From Phycisphaerae bacterium (lineage in GTDB: Bacteria > Planctomycetota > Phycisphaerae > Sedimentisphaerales > Anaerobacaceae): a stretch of 64,000 bases of DNA. Below the pieces are notes generated by a model. The model was not told the origin of the DNA. It saw nothing but the letters and a program-made list of their open reading frames with translations, and did not search any database. The translations under genes were made by a program, and so were the position numbers. The DNA lies in assembly GCA_028714255.1 (NCBI GenBank), contig JAQTMR010000009.1, positions 38,835 through 102,834 on the forward strand, written 5' to 3'. Below, one piece after another: positions 8,911 to 17,107 of the stretch (its first letter is position 1; each line of letters begins with the position of its first letter).

Positions 8911-9813
8911 TTAAGCCTGTTTTCTGAGTTTAGGTATGTCTGGCTCGATGTGAACTGTGATATTAACCGGCCGTGTTAGCTGGCTATGCAGTGCGTCTTC
9001 CAGATTGCTTGCTATCTCATGAGCAGCAGCTATACTCAAATTCGGGTCAACAAGTATATGCAAATCCAGAAAAACCTCCCTGCCGACGGTGCGGGTCCGG
9101 AGGCGATGATACTGACGAATTTGTCCGTTGGCTTTAATGATATTTTTAATCTGCTCTATCGTCGCCCCATCAACAGCTTTTTCGATTAGTTCGCCGAGGC
9201 AATCGCTGATAAGCTTCGTGGCAACTATTACAACCATAACACCGATGCCGATAGCCGCGAGCTGGTCGCCGTGGGTGAACCCGAATTTTTGCGCGGTTAC
9301 ACCGATGATAACCGCTACCGAGCTTAAAGCGTCGGCCCGGTCGTGCCACGCGTTTGCAAGCGCCGCCGGGCAGTGGTGCTTCATCGCAACCGCTTTTGTA
9401 ACGCGATAGACCACTTCTTTAATGATGATGGCCCCGACCGCCGCTATCAGAACCATGTTACTCGGACAAGTAACATTGTCTTTGGCGATATCGAGAGCCG
9501 CATAGTATATCATCCCCAGCCCCACACCTAACAGGCCCAGGGCAATCGCCATGGCCGCGAGCGTCTCCAGCTTGCCGTGCCCGTATGGATGACTCGAATC
9601 AGGCTTTTTTGAACCAAAATAAAGCCCCAGCAGAACCGCTATATCCGTAAGCATATCCGAGACCGAATGAATGGCGTCGGCGAGCATGGATAACGAACCG
9701 GTTATGAAACCTACGAAGAACTTGCCGGCTATCAAAAAAACATTCGCCGCTATACTAAGATATGTAACGCCTCGAAGCTCCTTTGAGGCGTTCTTTTGTT
9801 TGTCATCGTTCAT
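8911..9813 (-). CDS. Cation diffusion facilitator family metal exporter
   Basis: A 300-residue CDF transporter that exports divalent metal (Zn, Fe, Mn or similar) in exchange for protons. Six hydrophobic segments lie within the first 215 residues. The DAIHSVSDML metal site in helix 2, the HPYGHGKLET loop and the HAWHDRADALSS site in helix 5 are all present, and the last 90 residues form the usual cytoplasmic dimerisation domain. It follows the phosphohexomutase gene by 7 bases and is probably the last gene of the serA operon. The metal specificity cannot be read from the sequence. Confidence 0.9.
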   Translation of the reverse strand: MNDDKQKNASKELRGVTYLSIAANVFLIAGKFFVGFITGSLSMLADAIHSVSDMLTDIAVLLGLYFGSKKPDSSHPYGHGKLETLAAMAIALGLLGVGLGMIYYAALDIAKDNVTCPSNMVLIAAVGAIIIKEVVYRVTKAVAMKHHCPAALANAWHDRADALSSVAVIIGVTAQKFGFTHGDQLAAIGIGVMVVIVATKLISDCLGELIEKAVDGATIEQIKNIIKANGQIRQYHRLRTRTVGREVFLDLHILVDPNLSIAAAHEIASNLEDALHSQLTRPVNITVHIEPDIPKLRKQA

Positions 9814-9820
9814 CTTCGCT

Positions 9821-11230
9821 TCAGCCCGATATTTGCCTGCGAATATTTAGAACTTCTTTGAGGTATGCATCAGCAGCATGATGGTCTTTTGCCTCGACTA
9901 TGACACGCATCACAGGCTCGGTATTGCTCGTGCGCAAATGAAGCCACCCGTCTTCGAAATCGAACCTGCACCCGTCGGTAGTATCGACCTTCGCATTTAC
10001 AAAAATTTCCTTTGCCCTGCTTAGGATTTGCTGCGCCTGCGACTTGTCAGCCGCGAACTTGTCCTTAATCATACAATAACCGCCGATTTCCCCGACCATT
10101 CGGCTTATCTTTTTTCCCGTTTCAGCCATCAACTGCAGAACAAGCGCAATCCCGACAAGACTGTCGCGTATAGGCCCCACCCGCAAATCGATTACGCCGC
10201 CGTTGCCTTCGCCCCCGATGATGCAATCATGTTCGAGCATCGCAGCGGCTACGTTCGCCTCACCGACGGCTGTGCGGATGACCTCGCCGTCCGCCTCTTT
10301 GGCAATATCGTCGAGCATCCTCGACGTTGAAAGATTTGTCGCCGCCCTGCCCGATTGCCTGCTGAAAGCATATTTGGCCGCCAAAACAAGACTGTACTCT
10401 TCTCCGATATACGTCCCTTTCTCGTCAACAATCGCCAGCCGGTCGGCGTCAGGGTCCTGCGCAAAACCAACGTCGGCTCCCTGCTCTTTTACCACTTTAC
10501 AAAGCCCCTCCAGGTTCTTGGCAATCGGCTCAGGCCTGTGGGCAAAAATACCCGTCGGCTCATCGTTTATCGCGACCACCTCACAGCCGAGCTCGGCGAG
10601 TATCTTTTTTGTTACCCGCCCCCCTGCCCCATTGACGCTGTCCAAAACAACCTTGAATTTTTTTACCGCGATTGACTCTTTGTCAACTATCGTTAATACC
10701 CTCGCGATATGTATGGCGTCAGTCGTATCGTTGAAAGTTATTTTGCCGCAATGAGGCGAATCCACAAGAGCAAAATGCTTATCGAAGTAATACTGCTTGA
10801 TTTGCTCCGCTATCGCCGGAGGCGGTGCGACCCCGTCGCCGAGCAATAGTTTTATCCCGTTGTATTGAATCGGATTATGCGAAGCTGTAATAACTACTCC
10901 GCCGTCGCATTGAAGCTCCCTTACCATAATGCCGGCGCCGGGCGTCGTTATTATCCCCAAATCAATCACGTCTATCCCGACGGAACATAATCCAGTCGAT
11001 ACCGCCGATTTTAACATCTGCCCGCTTGACCGCGAATCCTGACCGATGCACACCGACAGTTTGTTTTTTCCGCCTTTGGCGAGACCTCGCCCACTGGCGG
11101 GTTTGCCGGCGTATTTATTCTTCAAAAACGTCCCGAAGGCGCATCCGTATTCAGCCGCTATCGAAGGCGTAAGATTCTCCCCGACTATACCCCTCATCCC
11201 GCTGATACTTATTATCAATTCTTCAGGCAT
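9821..11230 (-). CDS. glmM: Alpha-D-phosphohexomutase (phosphoglucosamine mutase-like)
   Basis: Four-domain phosphosugar mutase, 469 residues. The catalytic phosphoserine loop VITASHNPIQYNG, the metal loop QDPDADRLA, the sugar-binding GEGNGG loop and the C-terminal phosphate loop RTSNTEPVMRV are visible. The product may be glucosamine-1-phosphate for cell envelope precursors (GlmM) or a mannose/glucose phosphate. The N-terminus (ISGMRGIVGENLTP) and length allow either, so the symbol is tentative. The ATG at 11230 has GTGAGG eight bases upstream and lies just after the serA stop. A TTG upstream would overlap serA. Confidence 0.85.
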   Translation of the reverse strand: MPEELIISISGMRGIVGENLTPSIAAEYGCAFGTFLKNKYAGKPASGRGLAKGGKNKLSVCIGQDSRSSGQMLKSAVSTGLCSVGIDVIDLGIITTPGAGIMVRELQCDGGVVITASHNPIQYNGIKLLLGDGVAPPPAIAEQIKQYYFDKHFALVDSPHCGKITFNDTTDAIHIARVLTIVDKESIAVKKFKVVLDSVNGAGGRVTKKILAELGCEVVAINDEPTGIFAHRPEPIAKNLEGLCKVVKEQGADVGFAQDPDADRLAIVDEKGTYIGEEYSLVLAAKYAFSRQSGRAATNLSTSRMLDDIAKEADGEVIRTAVGEANVAAAMLEHDCIIGGEGNGGVIDLRVGPIRDSLVGIALVLQLMAETGKKISRMVGEIGGYCMIKDKFAADKSQAQQILSRAKEIFVNAKVDTTDGCRFDFEDGWLHLRTSNTEPVMRVIVEAKDHHAADAYLKEVLNIRRQISG

Positions 11231-11247
11231 AACAAAAGCCTCACTAA

Positions 11248-12837
11248 TCAATCCAGATTGCAGACATAAATTTCATTTACGAAATCAAGTTTACCAAGCT
11301 CCTCAACCGCTTTCGCATCGGGTTCCCTGCTGAGACTGACAGCCAGAATAGCTTTTTGCTCTTCCGGCTTCTGACCAACGCCCATCGTACATATATTGAT
11401 TTTATGCTTCCCGCAAATGGTACCCACTGCCCCGATAACGCCGGGCTTGTCGTCGTTAAAGATAACCATTACCGGCCCCTGCGGCGTCATCTCTATATTG
11501 AAGCCGTCGAGCTCGATAATCCGCAGCAGTTTCCCTCCGAACACCGAACCCGTTACGGTCCGCGTGACCTTGTCGGTAACAACTTTCGCGCTGAAGCTCG
11601 CCGCGACGTCCTTTGCCTCGGTATTCTTCGTTTCGTCGATGCTTATCCCGCGCTCCTTCGCAAGGATTCCGACATTAACCATATTCAAAGGCATATCGAA
11701 GTGCCGCTGCAATAACCCGATTATAAAGTTTAGTGTCACCGGCTCGACCGCCGCTTCTGCTATCGTGCCGCGGTATTGAACTCCGATTTTCTTGATAGGA
11801 CCCGTGGAAATAGCGCTCATAAGCGAGCCTATTCGCCGGGCAAGGTCTGCATACTGACTCACCGCCGGAGGCATCGCTCCCGCCGCCGACGGCGCGTTAA
11901 CCGCGTTCCTGACCGCTTTGCCTTTTATAGCGTCAACAAGTATCTCCGCCGCTTCGACAGCGACCTCTACCTGCGCCTCTTCCGTGCTCGCGCCCAAATG
12001 AGGCGTGACAAGACAGCTCTCGAATTCCTTGAATTTGAAACTTTCCGGCGGCTCCTTCGGGAAAACATCCAGTGCCGCACCGGCAATCCGCTTCTCGGCG
12101 AGGGCGCTGTAAATCGCGTCTTCGTTAATAATCCCGCCGCGGGCACAGTTAACCAGCCGCACCGTAGGCTTCATCATCTTTATTTGCTCGGCCCCAATCA
12201 TATTCAGAGTCTGCTCATTCTTAGGCACGTGAACGGTGATATAATCCGATTCCTTGAATATCTTTTCGAGTTTAGTCGTTACTTCGACGCCGGTTTTCTC
12301 CGCATCAACCGGTGCAGCCAGAGGGTCATAGCCGAGGACTTTCATATTAAACCCTTTTGCCATCTTCGCGACTGCCATACCGATTCTGCCGAGCCCAATA
12401 ACTCCGAGCGTCTTGCCGTTGAGCTGGTTTCCCATATATTTCTTCCTGTCCCACGCCTCGTTCTTCAAGCTGTTGCACGCGGGTACAACATTTCGGCTCA
12501 TAGCAAGTATCAGCGCCAGTGTATGCTCCGCCGCGCTTAGCGTATTGCCGCCGGGCGTATTCATAACGATGACACCTTTTCTCGTCGCTGCCGGCACGTC
12601 GATATTATCTATTCCGACTCCCGCCCGCGCAACGCCTTTTAGCTTGCCCGGGTTGGTTAGCACCTTGGCGGTGACCTTCGTATCGCTTCGAACAATCAGG
12701 CCGTCGTATTCGCCGATAATCTTAGTCAGTTCGTCCTCGCTGATTTTAAGTTTCACGACAGCTTCCACGCCGTCCATCGAATTGAGTAAATCAATTCCTT
12801 CCTGTGCGAGCTTGTCTGTAATCAGAACCTTAATCAT
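11248..12837 (-). CDS. serA: D-3-phosphoglycerate dehydrogenase, long form
   Basis: Oxidises 3-phosphoglycerate with NAD in the first step of serine synthesis. The 529 residues match the long SerA type: substrate and NAD domains (GKTLGVIGLGRIG fingerprint), the catalytic Arg (NCARGG), Glu (DVFPKEPP) and His (VTPHLGAST), then an intervening domain and a C-terminal ACT domain (about 455-529) that usually senses serine. The ATG has GGAGG six bases upstream. First gene of an operon with the phosphohexomutase and the CDF exporter. Confidence 0.95.
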   Translation of the reverse strand: MIKVLITDKLAQEGIDLLNSMDGVEAVVKLKISEDELTKIIGEYDGLIVRSDTKVTAKVLTNPGKLKGVARAGVGIDNIDVPAATRKGVIVMNTPGGNTLSAAEHTLALILAMSRNVVPACNSLKNEAWDRKKYMGNQLNGKTLGVIGLGRIGMAVAKMAKGFNMKVLGYDPLAAPVDAEKTGVEVTTKLEKIFKESDYITVHVPKNEQTLNMIGAEQIKMMKPTVRLVNCARGGIINEDAIYSALAEKRIAGAALDVFPKEPPESFKFKEFESCLVTPHLGASTEEAQVEVAVEAAEILVDAIKGKAVRNAVNAPSAAGAMPPAVSQYADLARRIGSLMSAISTGPIKKIGVQYRGTIAEAAVEPVTLNFIIGLLQRHFDMPLNMVNVGILAKERGISIDETKNTEAKDVAASFSAKVVTDKVTRTVTGSVFGGKLLRIIELDGFNIEMTPQGPVMVIFNDDKPGVIGAVGTICGKHKINICTMGVGQKPEEQKAILAVSLSREPDAKAVEELGKLDFVNEIYVCNLD

Positions 12838-12917
12838 TTATGTCCTCCACGAAACCTAACCTTTTATAATGTTTCTATATACTGTGTTCGCTAAACACCG
12901 AACGCCATTTTCGCCAT

Positions 12918-12945
12918 ATTGTATCTGCTCGCCTAAAAATAGCAA
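12918..12945 (-). promoter_or_regulatory. Candidate serA promoter
   Basis: On the minus strand TTGCTA (12945-12940) and TACAAT (12923-12918) are separated by 16 bases, giving a leader of about 75 bases before serA. Confidence 0.4.
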
Positions 12946-12999
12946 GTATCGAAAATTTACAGATATACCCTGCACCAGCACTAAGCCCTCTCAAAGGCC

Positions 13000-13039
13000 T
13001 TGACTTTGCCCATGACCCAGCGTAAATTGCTTTAAAGCA
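13000..13039 (+). promoter_or_regulatory. Promoter with a palindrome at the start point
   Basis: TTGACT (13000-13005), a 17-base spacer and TAAATT (13023-13028) precede the gene at 13064. The perfect 12-bp palindrome TGCTTTAAAGCA (13028-13039) covers the expected start point and could be an operator. Confidence 0.5.
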
Positions 13040-13063
13040 CTTTTTAATCGGCGGGAATTAGCT

Positions 13064-13570
13064 ATGGCAAAGAAGCGAATCGTTGTTAATGACCTTATGC
13101 AATCCGGCTACCGCTACAGTCTGGCCGCGCCTGTCGGCAAAAAATTCGACCCGGAATTCAAGCCTGAACTAACTCCGAAGGAAATGCTCGAACTGGGCGT
13201 CTTCGGCGGTAAATATATGACTGACTGCAGAAAAGAGTTTCCGAAATCCTGGTTCAAAAAAGCCAAACTCTGCCATGATTACCACGACCCGAAACTAAAC
13301 TTTTTTCGCATAAACGCATCACAGCCATTATCTTACTGGATAGATAAAGGCTGGATTTACGACGAAGACCCGCGAGGCTGGTTTCAGTGGTATTGCAGAT
13401 ATTATATGGGCAGGCGTTGCCCCGACGACCATCGGCAAATCAAAAGATGGAAGGCTATAAGTCGCCACATAGCACAGATTCGCAAGCACTGCAAAAAAGG
13501 CGATTGCAATTGCCGGCCGAAACAAAGACAAGCTGTTCTGCACTGGGCCTACGACAGCAGAAAAATCTAA
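13064..13570 (+). CDS. Conserved protein of unknown function
   Basis: A 168-residue soluble protein, basic and rich in Trp, Tyr and Cys, with no signal peptide. Visible blocks are LGVFGGKYMTDC, FPKSWF, WIDKGWIYDEDPRGWFQWYCRYYMGRR and a basic Cys-containing tail (CKKGDCNC). I recognise the pattern as a widespread uncharacterised family with relatives in bacteria and eukaryotes, but know no function. GGCGGGAA before the ATG and a good promoter show that it is expressed by itself. It ends 12 bases before a convergent gene. The Cys pairs could bind metal, which is speculative. Confidence 0.8.
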   Translation: MAKKRIVVNDLMQSGYRYSLAAPVGKKFDPEFKPELTPKEMLELGVFGGKYMTDCRKEFPKSWFKKAKLCHDYHDPKLNFFRINASQPLSYWIDKGWIYDEDPRGWFQWYCRYYMGRRCPDDHRQIKRWKAISRHIAQIRKHCKKGDCNCRPKQRQAVLHWAYDSRKI

Positions 13571-13582
13571 GCTGCTACCGCG

Positions 13583-14308
13583 TTATTGCAGGACTTCGGC
13601 TTGTACTTCTTTGACCATTTTCACGCCTCTTTTCCTGCGTCGGCCTGTTCCTGCATTCTGGTCAATTGGCGTATCTTTCGAAGCTACCTGTAGGGCCTCG
13701 AGTGCTGTGGCGGCGAATAAGTCGGCGCCGATTTCCTGCCAGAGTCCGTCTGCACGGTTAAACAGCCCGCCTGATACCATTATGCGCATATCGGGCCAGG
13801 CGTTTATTCTTCTAATGCTGTCAATTAGCTGCCGAATGTCGGGAGCCTGCTTTGGGGTGCTGCCGTAGATTAGCAGTATATCGGGGGCGGAGCCGTTTAT
13901 AAATTCAAGAACATCTTCGTTTGTCAGGCCGCCGCCGAGGAATTTGACTTCCCAGCCGTCGCTCTCGAAGAGGTCTGCCATTATCTGGGCGCCGAGTTCC
14001 TGCAGCTCGGCCTGGGCACAGGAAATCACTATCCTCTTTTCTTTCCTGGGTTTGCGGGGCAGTTTGTTCTGAAGCTGGTCAACAATTGTGCGGTTAATTC
14101 GGGTGGCTAAGTGTTCCTGAGTGGTTGTAATCTTGTCTGAACGGACTAAATGCTCGATTTCAACCATAATAGGCCAGATTATATCGGAATACACGGCGTT
14201 GGCTGGGGTGCCGGTCTGGAGGGACTCCTCTATAACGGTTCGACAAGCTTTTCTGTCACCACTTAGCAATGTATCCAAATATCGTTCAAGAACTGGGTTT
14301 TTAGCCAT
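13583..14308 (-). CDS. B12-binding-fold protein, possible regulator
   Basis: 241 residues: a helical B12-binding cap-like region (about 1-90) and a Rossmann-like cobalamin-binding fold (about 95-215, with IVISCAQAELQELGAQIMA, VKFLGGGL and SGGLFNRADG), then a basic tail. The layout is that of MtaC-like corrinoid proteins and of the sensing half of CarH/MerR-type regulators, without a DNA-binding domain. The histidine expected in the DxHxxG or ExH motif is missing (AELQELG), so cobalamin binding is doubtful. The ATG at 14308 has GGAGA eight bases upstream, better than the TTG at 14323. It is monocistronic. Confidence 0.75.
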   Translation of the reverse strand: MAKNPVLERYLDTLLSGDRKACRTVIEESLQTGTPANAVYSDIIWPIMVEIEHLVRSDKITTTQEHLATRINRTIVDQLQNKLPRKPRKEKRIVISCAQAELQELGAQIMADLFESDGWEVKFLGGGLTNEDVLEFINGSAPDILLIYGSTPKQAPDIRQLIDSIRRINAWPDMRIMVSGGLFNRADGLWQEIGADLFAATALEALQVASKDTPIDQNAGTGRRRKRGVKMVKEVQAEVLQ

Positions 14309-14390
14309 GATTCGGGTCTCCAAAATTATTTCCTAATTGTTATATCTTGCCTATTTTCACAGTTTTCTATTCCCAAAGAGCCAAAATGTT

Positions 14391-14457
14391 AAAATGGGTA
14401 ATTTAGGTATCGGTGACAGGCAAAGAAAAACTTTAGTTAAAATAGGTAATTTAGGTA
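14391..14457. repeat. Two 19-bp direct repeats 48 bp apart
   Basis: AAAATGGGTAATTTAGGTA at 14391-14409 recurs as AAAATAGGTAATTTAGGTA at 14439-14457 with one difference. Start-to-start distance is 48 bases. Function unknown. Confidence 0.7.
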
Positions 14458-14566
14458 AGGTGGGAGGGATTTTTTCGCATCAATCCGCCTTCGCCAAGGC
14501 TTCGGCGGACAAGCGAAGAAAAATTAACCACAGATTAGCACGGATTTACACGGATTGTTTAGACGC

Positions 14567-14690
14567 GGATTGCGCAGTGCACCTGGGGCACAAGCTGCCG
14601 GAGGTCGGGACGAGGAAACATACAGCGGATATGCCGAAGGCATACCAGTAGGATAGTCTCCGAGCAGGAGGCAGCACAAGCGGAGTAACC
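14567..14690 (+). repeat. Dispersed composite repeat, copy A (uninterrupted)
   Basis: Homologous, in reverse orientation, to 48838-48993. Shared blocks in order are GTGCACCTGGGGCACAAG, CTGCCGGAGG, GAGGAAAC, TATGCCGAAGGCATAC, TAG(T)ATAGT.TCCGA and GCAGCACAAGC. Copy A lacks the roughly 25-bp segment that interrupts copy B after the CCGGAGG block. Confidence 0.8.
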
Positions 14691-14730
14691 CCCAACGTAA
14701 AGTTGTGGGCTTTGGGATTTGAGAGGAGAA

Positions 14731-14750
14731 CCCCTCGGCAGGCCGAGGGG
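14731..14750 (+). repeat. Hairpin repeat, GGCTAA-flanked family
   Basis: CCCCTCGGC (14731-14739) and GCCGAGGGG (14742-14750) form a perfect 9-bp stem, preceded by GAA and followed by CTAAAC. Same architecture as 14766-14785, 34161-34179, 48604-48622 and 63930-63950: the stems differ but the outer C-run, G-run and CTAA flank are kept. Confidence 0.7.
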
Positions 14751-14765
14751 CTAAACATTTTTAAA

Positions 14766-14785
14766 CCACGCAATAAATTGCGAGG
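14766..14785 (+). repeat. Hairpin repeat, second tandem copy
   Basis: CC-A-CGCAAT (14766-14774) pairs with ATTGCG-A-GG (14777-14785) around an AA loop, and is again followed by CTAAAC. It lies 15 bases after the hairpin at 14731-14750. Confidence 0.55.
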
Positions 14786-14795
14786 CTAAACGATT

Positions 14796-14826
14796 TTGAG
14801 ATTGCCGCGCTTCGCTCGCAATGACA
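14796..14826 (+). repeat. TGAGATTGCCGC..GCAATGACA repeat, short copy
   Basis: ATTGC (14801-14805) and GCAAT (14818-14822) enclose CGCGCTTCGCTC. The same outer sequence occurs at 15461-15519 and, reversed, at 48546-48602 with different inner parts. Confidence 0.65.
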
Positions 14827-14832
14827 GTATGA

Positions 14833-15378
14833 TTAACGATATTTATTGCAGGTTAGAATTTCATCTATGGTTTTTCTTTTTTTGTACGGGGGTTTTTCGT
14901 CGGCGGAAAAGCCAAGGGTGATTATAAGCTCCACTCTTTTAAATTTAGGAATCGAAAGAGTTTTCTTAACCTTAGCCTCATTGAACCAGCCAAGCATACA
15001 TGTCCCCAAGCCTTCCTCGGCGGCCTGGAGGCAGAAATGTTCGGCGGCGATACCTATGTCCATCTGCTGGAAGTTTTTCTTTTTAACGATACTGCCGAAT
15101 TTGGCGGAGAGTTTCTGTCTTTGCGAAACTATTAATACGAGGACGGGCGCTTCGAAGGCGAAATTATTAAAATCCAGAATGCCTTTGAAAGCAGCCGACG
15201 CCAGTTCGTTTAGAAGTTCAGGAGCATCTACTATTATAAACTTCCAGGGCTGAGAATTACACGCTGAAGGAGCTAATCTGGCGGCTTCGATACATCGAAG
15301 GACTTTTTCGCGCGGAACGGGGACAGTTTTGTAATTTCTAACGCTGTATCTTTTATTTGCCAAATCCAGGAAGTTCAT
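14833..15378 (-). CDS. Nitroreductase-family FMN-dependent oxidoreductase
   Basis: A 181-residue cytoplasmic flavoprotein of the nitroreductase superfamily, the short single-domain type. The FMN-binding N-terminus (NKRYSVRNYKTVPVP), the conserved RLAPSACNSQPWKFI motif and the C-terminal GTCMLGWFNE segment are in place. Such proteins reduce nitro compounds, quinones or flavins with NAD(P)H, and the substrate cannot be told. It stands alone between two repeat-rich spacers. Confidence 0.88.
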   Translation of the reverse strand: MNFLDLANKRYSVRNYKTVPVPREKVLRCIEAARLAPSACNSQPWKFIIVDAPELLNELASAAFKGILDFNNFAFEAPVLVLIVSQRQKLSAKFGSIVKKKNFQQMDIGIAAEHFCLQAAEEGLGTCMLGWFNEAKVKKTLSIPKFKRVELIITLGFSADEKPPYKKRKTIDEILTCNKYR

Positions 15379-15420
15379 AACGGCTATTGATTTTATGCCG
15401 GGGGCAGGGCGGTTTCAATT

Positions 15421-15441
15421 TATTATTTATTATTTATTATT
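15421..15441. repeat. Three tandem TATTATT heptamers
   Basis: The heptamer TATTATT is repeated three times without change, then degenerates into TACAATTTATTATTTT. Simple-sequence repeat in a spacer. Confidence 0.8.
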
Positions 15442-15460
15442 TACAATTTATTATTTTGGT

Positions 15461-15519
15461 TGAGATTGCCGCACCCCGTTTCTGTCTTCGACAGAAGACA
15501 CGGGGTTCGCAATGACAAT
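15461..15519 (+). repeat. TGAGATTGCCGC..GCAATGACA repeat, long copy with inner hairpin
   Basis: The outer ATTGC/GCAAT arms enclose ACCCCGT (15473-15479) with ACGGGGT (15500-15506) and TTCTGTC (15480-15486) with GACAGAA (15490-15496), making a long near-continuous hairpin. Related copies lie at 14796-14826 and 48546-48602. Confidence 0.75.
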
Positions 15520-15763
15520 TTTAAATAGATACATCCACCGCGTTGCGAGGGGCAAGGCGGGAAAGTCGGGTTTTCGGCCAAAAAACACACTGGAAGCCTT
15601 AAAAAGACAGATAAAATTTTAATCAAGGCCGAGCGGCAAAGCCGATAATAAATATAATGGGGCAATACACGGGGGTGATATAAAAAGTAAATATCCGTTC
15701 ATCTTAATAAAAGCGGTTAGAAGCGATATGTAATATTAACAATTTAATGTGGAGGTACCAAAA

Positions 15764-16444
15764 ATGTTATCTGTATTAGAATGGGACAATCTTATAGCGG
15801 AGCCTGTCCGGCAAATGCTGAGCAAAATACTGGCCTATCTTCCTGTGCTGCTGGGCGCATTAGTAATTCTGGTAATAGGCTGGGTCGTGGCCAAGGCAAT
15901 TCGGCGGATAATTGACTGGCTGCTCAAGACGGTGCGTTTCGATATGCTGGCGGACAAGGCGGGGATATCGGGAATTCTAAGAAAAGGGGATTTGAAAATC
16001 TCCGCAAGGGAAGTGGTATGCGGGATAGTTTATTGGCTGATTATTATTATGGTCTTAGTGATGGCGGTCGATGCGCTGGGTCTGCCGAAGGCATCGGATA
16101 TTCTTGCAAGCTTATTCGCTTACATTCCGAAGGTCATCGCGGCGTTGCTTGTTCTGATAGTTGCAATGTTTCTGGCCAGTTTCGTGTCAGGGATAGTTCG
16201 CATGGCGGCGGAGAACGCGAAGTTACCCAAATCGGAGCTATTGGCGGGTATAAGCCGATGGGCGATAATAGTTTTCGCGGCAACAATCGCGTTGGAACAG
16301 CTCGGCATCGCCCCTCTTTTGGTAACAGCGACATTCAATATTATTCTCGGCGGTATTGTCCTTGCTTTGGCTCTTGCCTTCGGATTGGGCGGTAAGGATG
16401 CCGCGTCGAAGTATCTCGATGAATTAAAGAAAAAGCGTTTTTAA
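15764..16444 (+). CDS. Membrane protein with repeated channel-type TM helices
   Basis: 226 residues with about five or six hydrophobic segments. It resembles proteins carrying the conserved TM-helix repeat found in small-conductance mechanosensitive-channel relatives: LVILVIGWVVAKAIRRIIDWLL near the start and ILGGIVLALALAFGLGGKDAASKYLDEL at the end. The cytoplasmic beta domain of full MscS is absent. The ATG at 15764 has GGAGG eight bases upstream. A GTG at 15749 is less likely. Convergent with efp. A role in ion flow or osmotic balance is inference from the fold. Confidence 0.8.
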   Translation: MLSVLEWDNLIAEPVRQMLSKILAYLPVLLGALVILVIGWVVAKAIRRIIDWLLKTVRFDMLADKAGISGILRKGDLKISAREVVCGIVYWLIIIMVLVMAVDALGLPKASDILASLFAYIPKVIAALLVLIVAMFLASFVSGIVRMAAENAKLPKSELLAGISRWAIIVFAATIALEQLGIAPLLVTATFNIILGGIVLALALAFGLGGKDAASKYLDELKKKRF

Positions 16445-16453
16445 CCAAGGCCT

Positions 16454-17014
16454 TTATTCTTTAACGCGCGTGACGTAGAGGCCCGTTCGGGTATCGACGC
16501 GGATGAGTTCGCCCTGTTTGACAAAAGCGGGGACCTGCACGGTTATTCCGGTTTCGAGAGTTGCGGGCTTGGTCTGGCTTTGTGCGGTCGCACCTTTGAT
16601 TTCCGGAGTCGTATCAACGATTATCAAATCGACGGTGTTCGGCAGCGTGATGAGGACGGGCTTTTCTTCATACGAATCTATTATTACCTGCATATTCGGC
16701 TTGATGTATTTCAGGGCGTCACTAAAAACGGAGTCATTTAGGGTAATCTGGTCGAAGGTCTGCAAATCCATGAGTACGTGCTCGGAAGCGCTCGAATAGA
16801 GATATTCGTAGGCCTTTTTTTGCAGCTCGATTTCTTCGATAATCTCATCGGAGCGCACACGGATATTCTGTATCAAGCCATCGGTAATGCTTTTTATCTT
16901 TGTCTGATAGACAGCACCGCCCTTGCCGAGCTTGACGTGTTCGAAATCAATTATTGTGTACAGCCTGCCGTCAACCTTGATGGCCTGGCCCTTTTTCATT
17001 TCAGATGCTTTCAT
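16454..17014 (-). CDS. efp: Elongation factor P
   Basis: 186 residues, full length. EF-P helps ribosomes form peptide bonds at proline runs. Three OB-like domains are recognisable, with the conserved loop HVKLGKGGA. Lys31 takes the place of the residue that other bacteria modify. The usual Pro before GKG is Leu here. The C-terminal signature (GELIRVDTRTGLYVTRVKE) is conserved. No lysyl-modification gene (epmA/epmB) lies in the window. The ATG has GGTGGAG five bases upstream. Confidence 0.96.
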   Translation of the reverse strand: MKASEMKKGQAIKVDGRLYTIIDFEHVKLGKGGAVYQTKIKSITDGLIQNIRVRSDEIIEEIELQKKAYEYLYSSASEHVLMDLQTFDQITLNDSVFSDALKYIKPNMQVIIDSYEEKPVLITLPNTVDLIIVDTTPEIKGATAQSQTKPATLETGITVQVPAFVKQGELIRVDTRTGLYVTRVKE

Positions 17015-17107
17015 ACATACTCCACCGATTGCGGAACTAAAACTGCCAAAATATTTAGTATTTCATTATCGCAAAATGCGCCGTGATTGTCAAGAAGGCG
17101 AAGTGAA

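Larger units (their letters stand above)
14309..14832. other. Gene-free stretch built from repeats
   Basis: No convincing gene. An open frame on + across 14337-14651 is made of repeat sequence and lacks a ribosome site. The stretch holds two 19-bp direct repeats, a CGCCTTCGCCAAGGCTTCGG-type repeat at about 14481-14508, a composite dispersed repeat (14567-14690), two GGCTAA-type hairpins (14731-14750 and 14766-14785) and an ATTGCCGCGC element (14796-14826). Confidence 0.75.
15379..15763. other. Gene-free stretch upstream of the channel gene
   Basis: Contains a TATTATT heptamer run (15421-15441), a long dispersed hairpin repeat (15461-15519) and about 240 bases of ordinary spacer. The last part, with GGAGG at 15751-15755, is the leader of the next gene. 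No credible small gene seen. Confidence 0.7.

Noticed and set aside
14391..14457. Possible start of a CRISPR array
   Set aside because: Only two repeats, with a 29-base gap, no third copy and no cas genes.
14337..14651. Open frame of about 104 codons on +
   Set aside because: Made of dispersed repeats (translated as QSAFAKASADK), no ribosome site and no family. It matches the usual spurious frames in such repeats.
15441..15665. Open frame on - before the channel gene
   Set aside because: Runs through the hairpin repeat at 15461-15519 and has no start signal.
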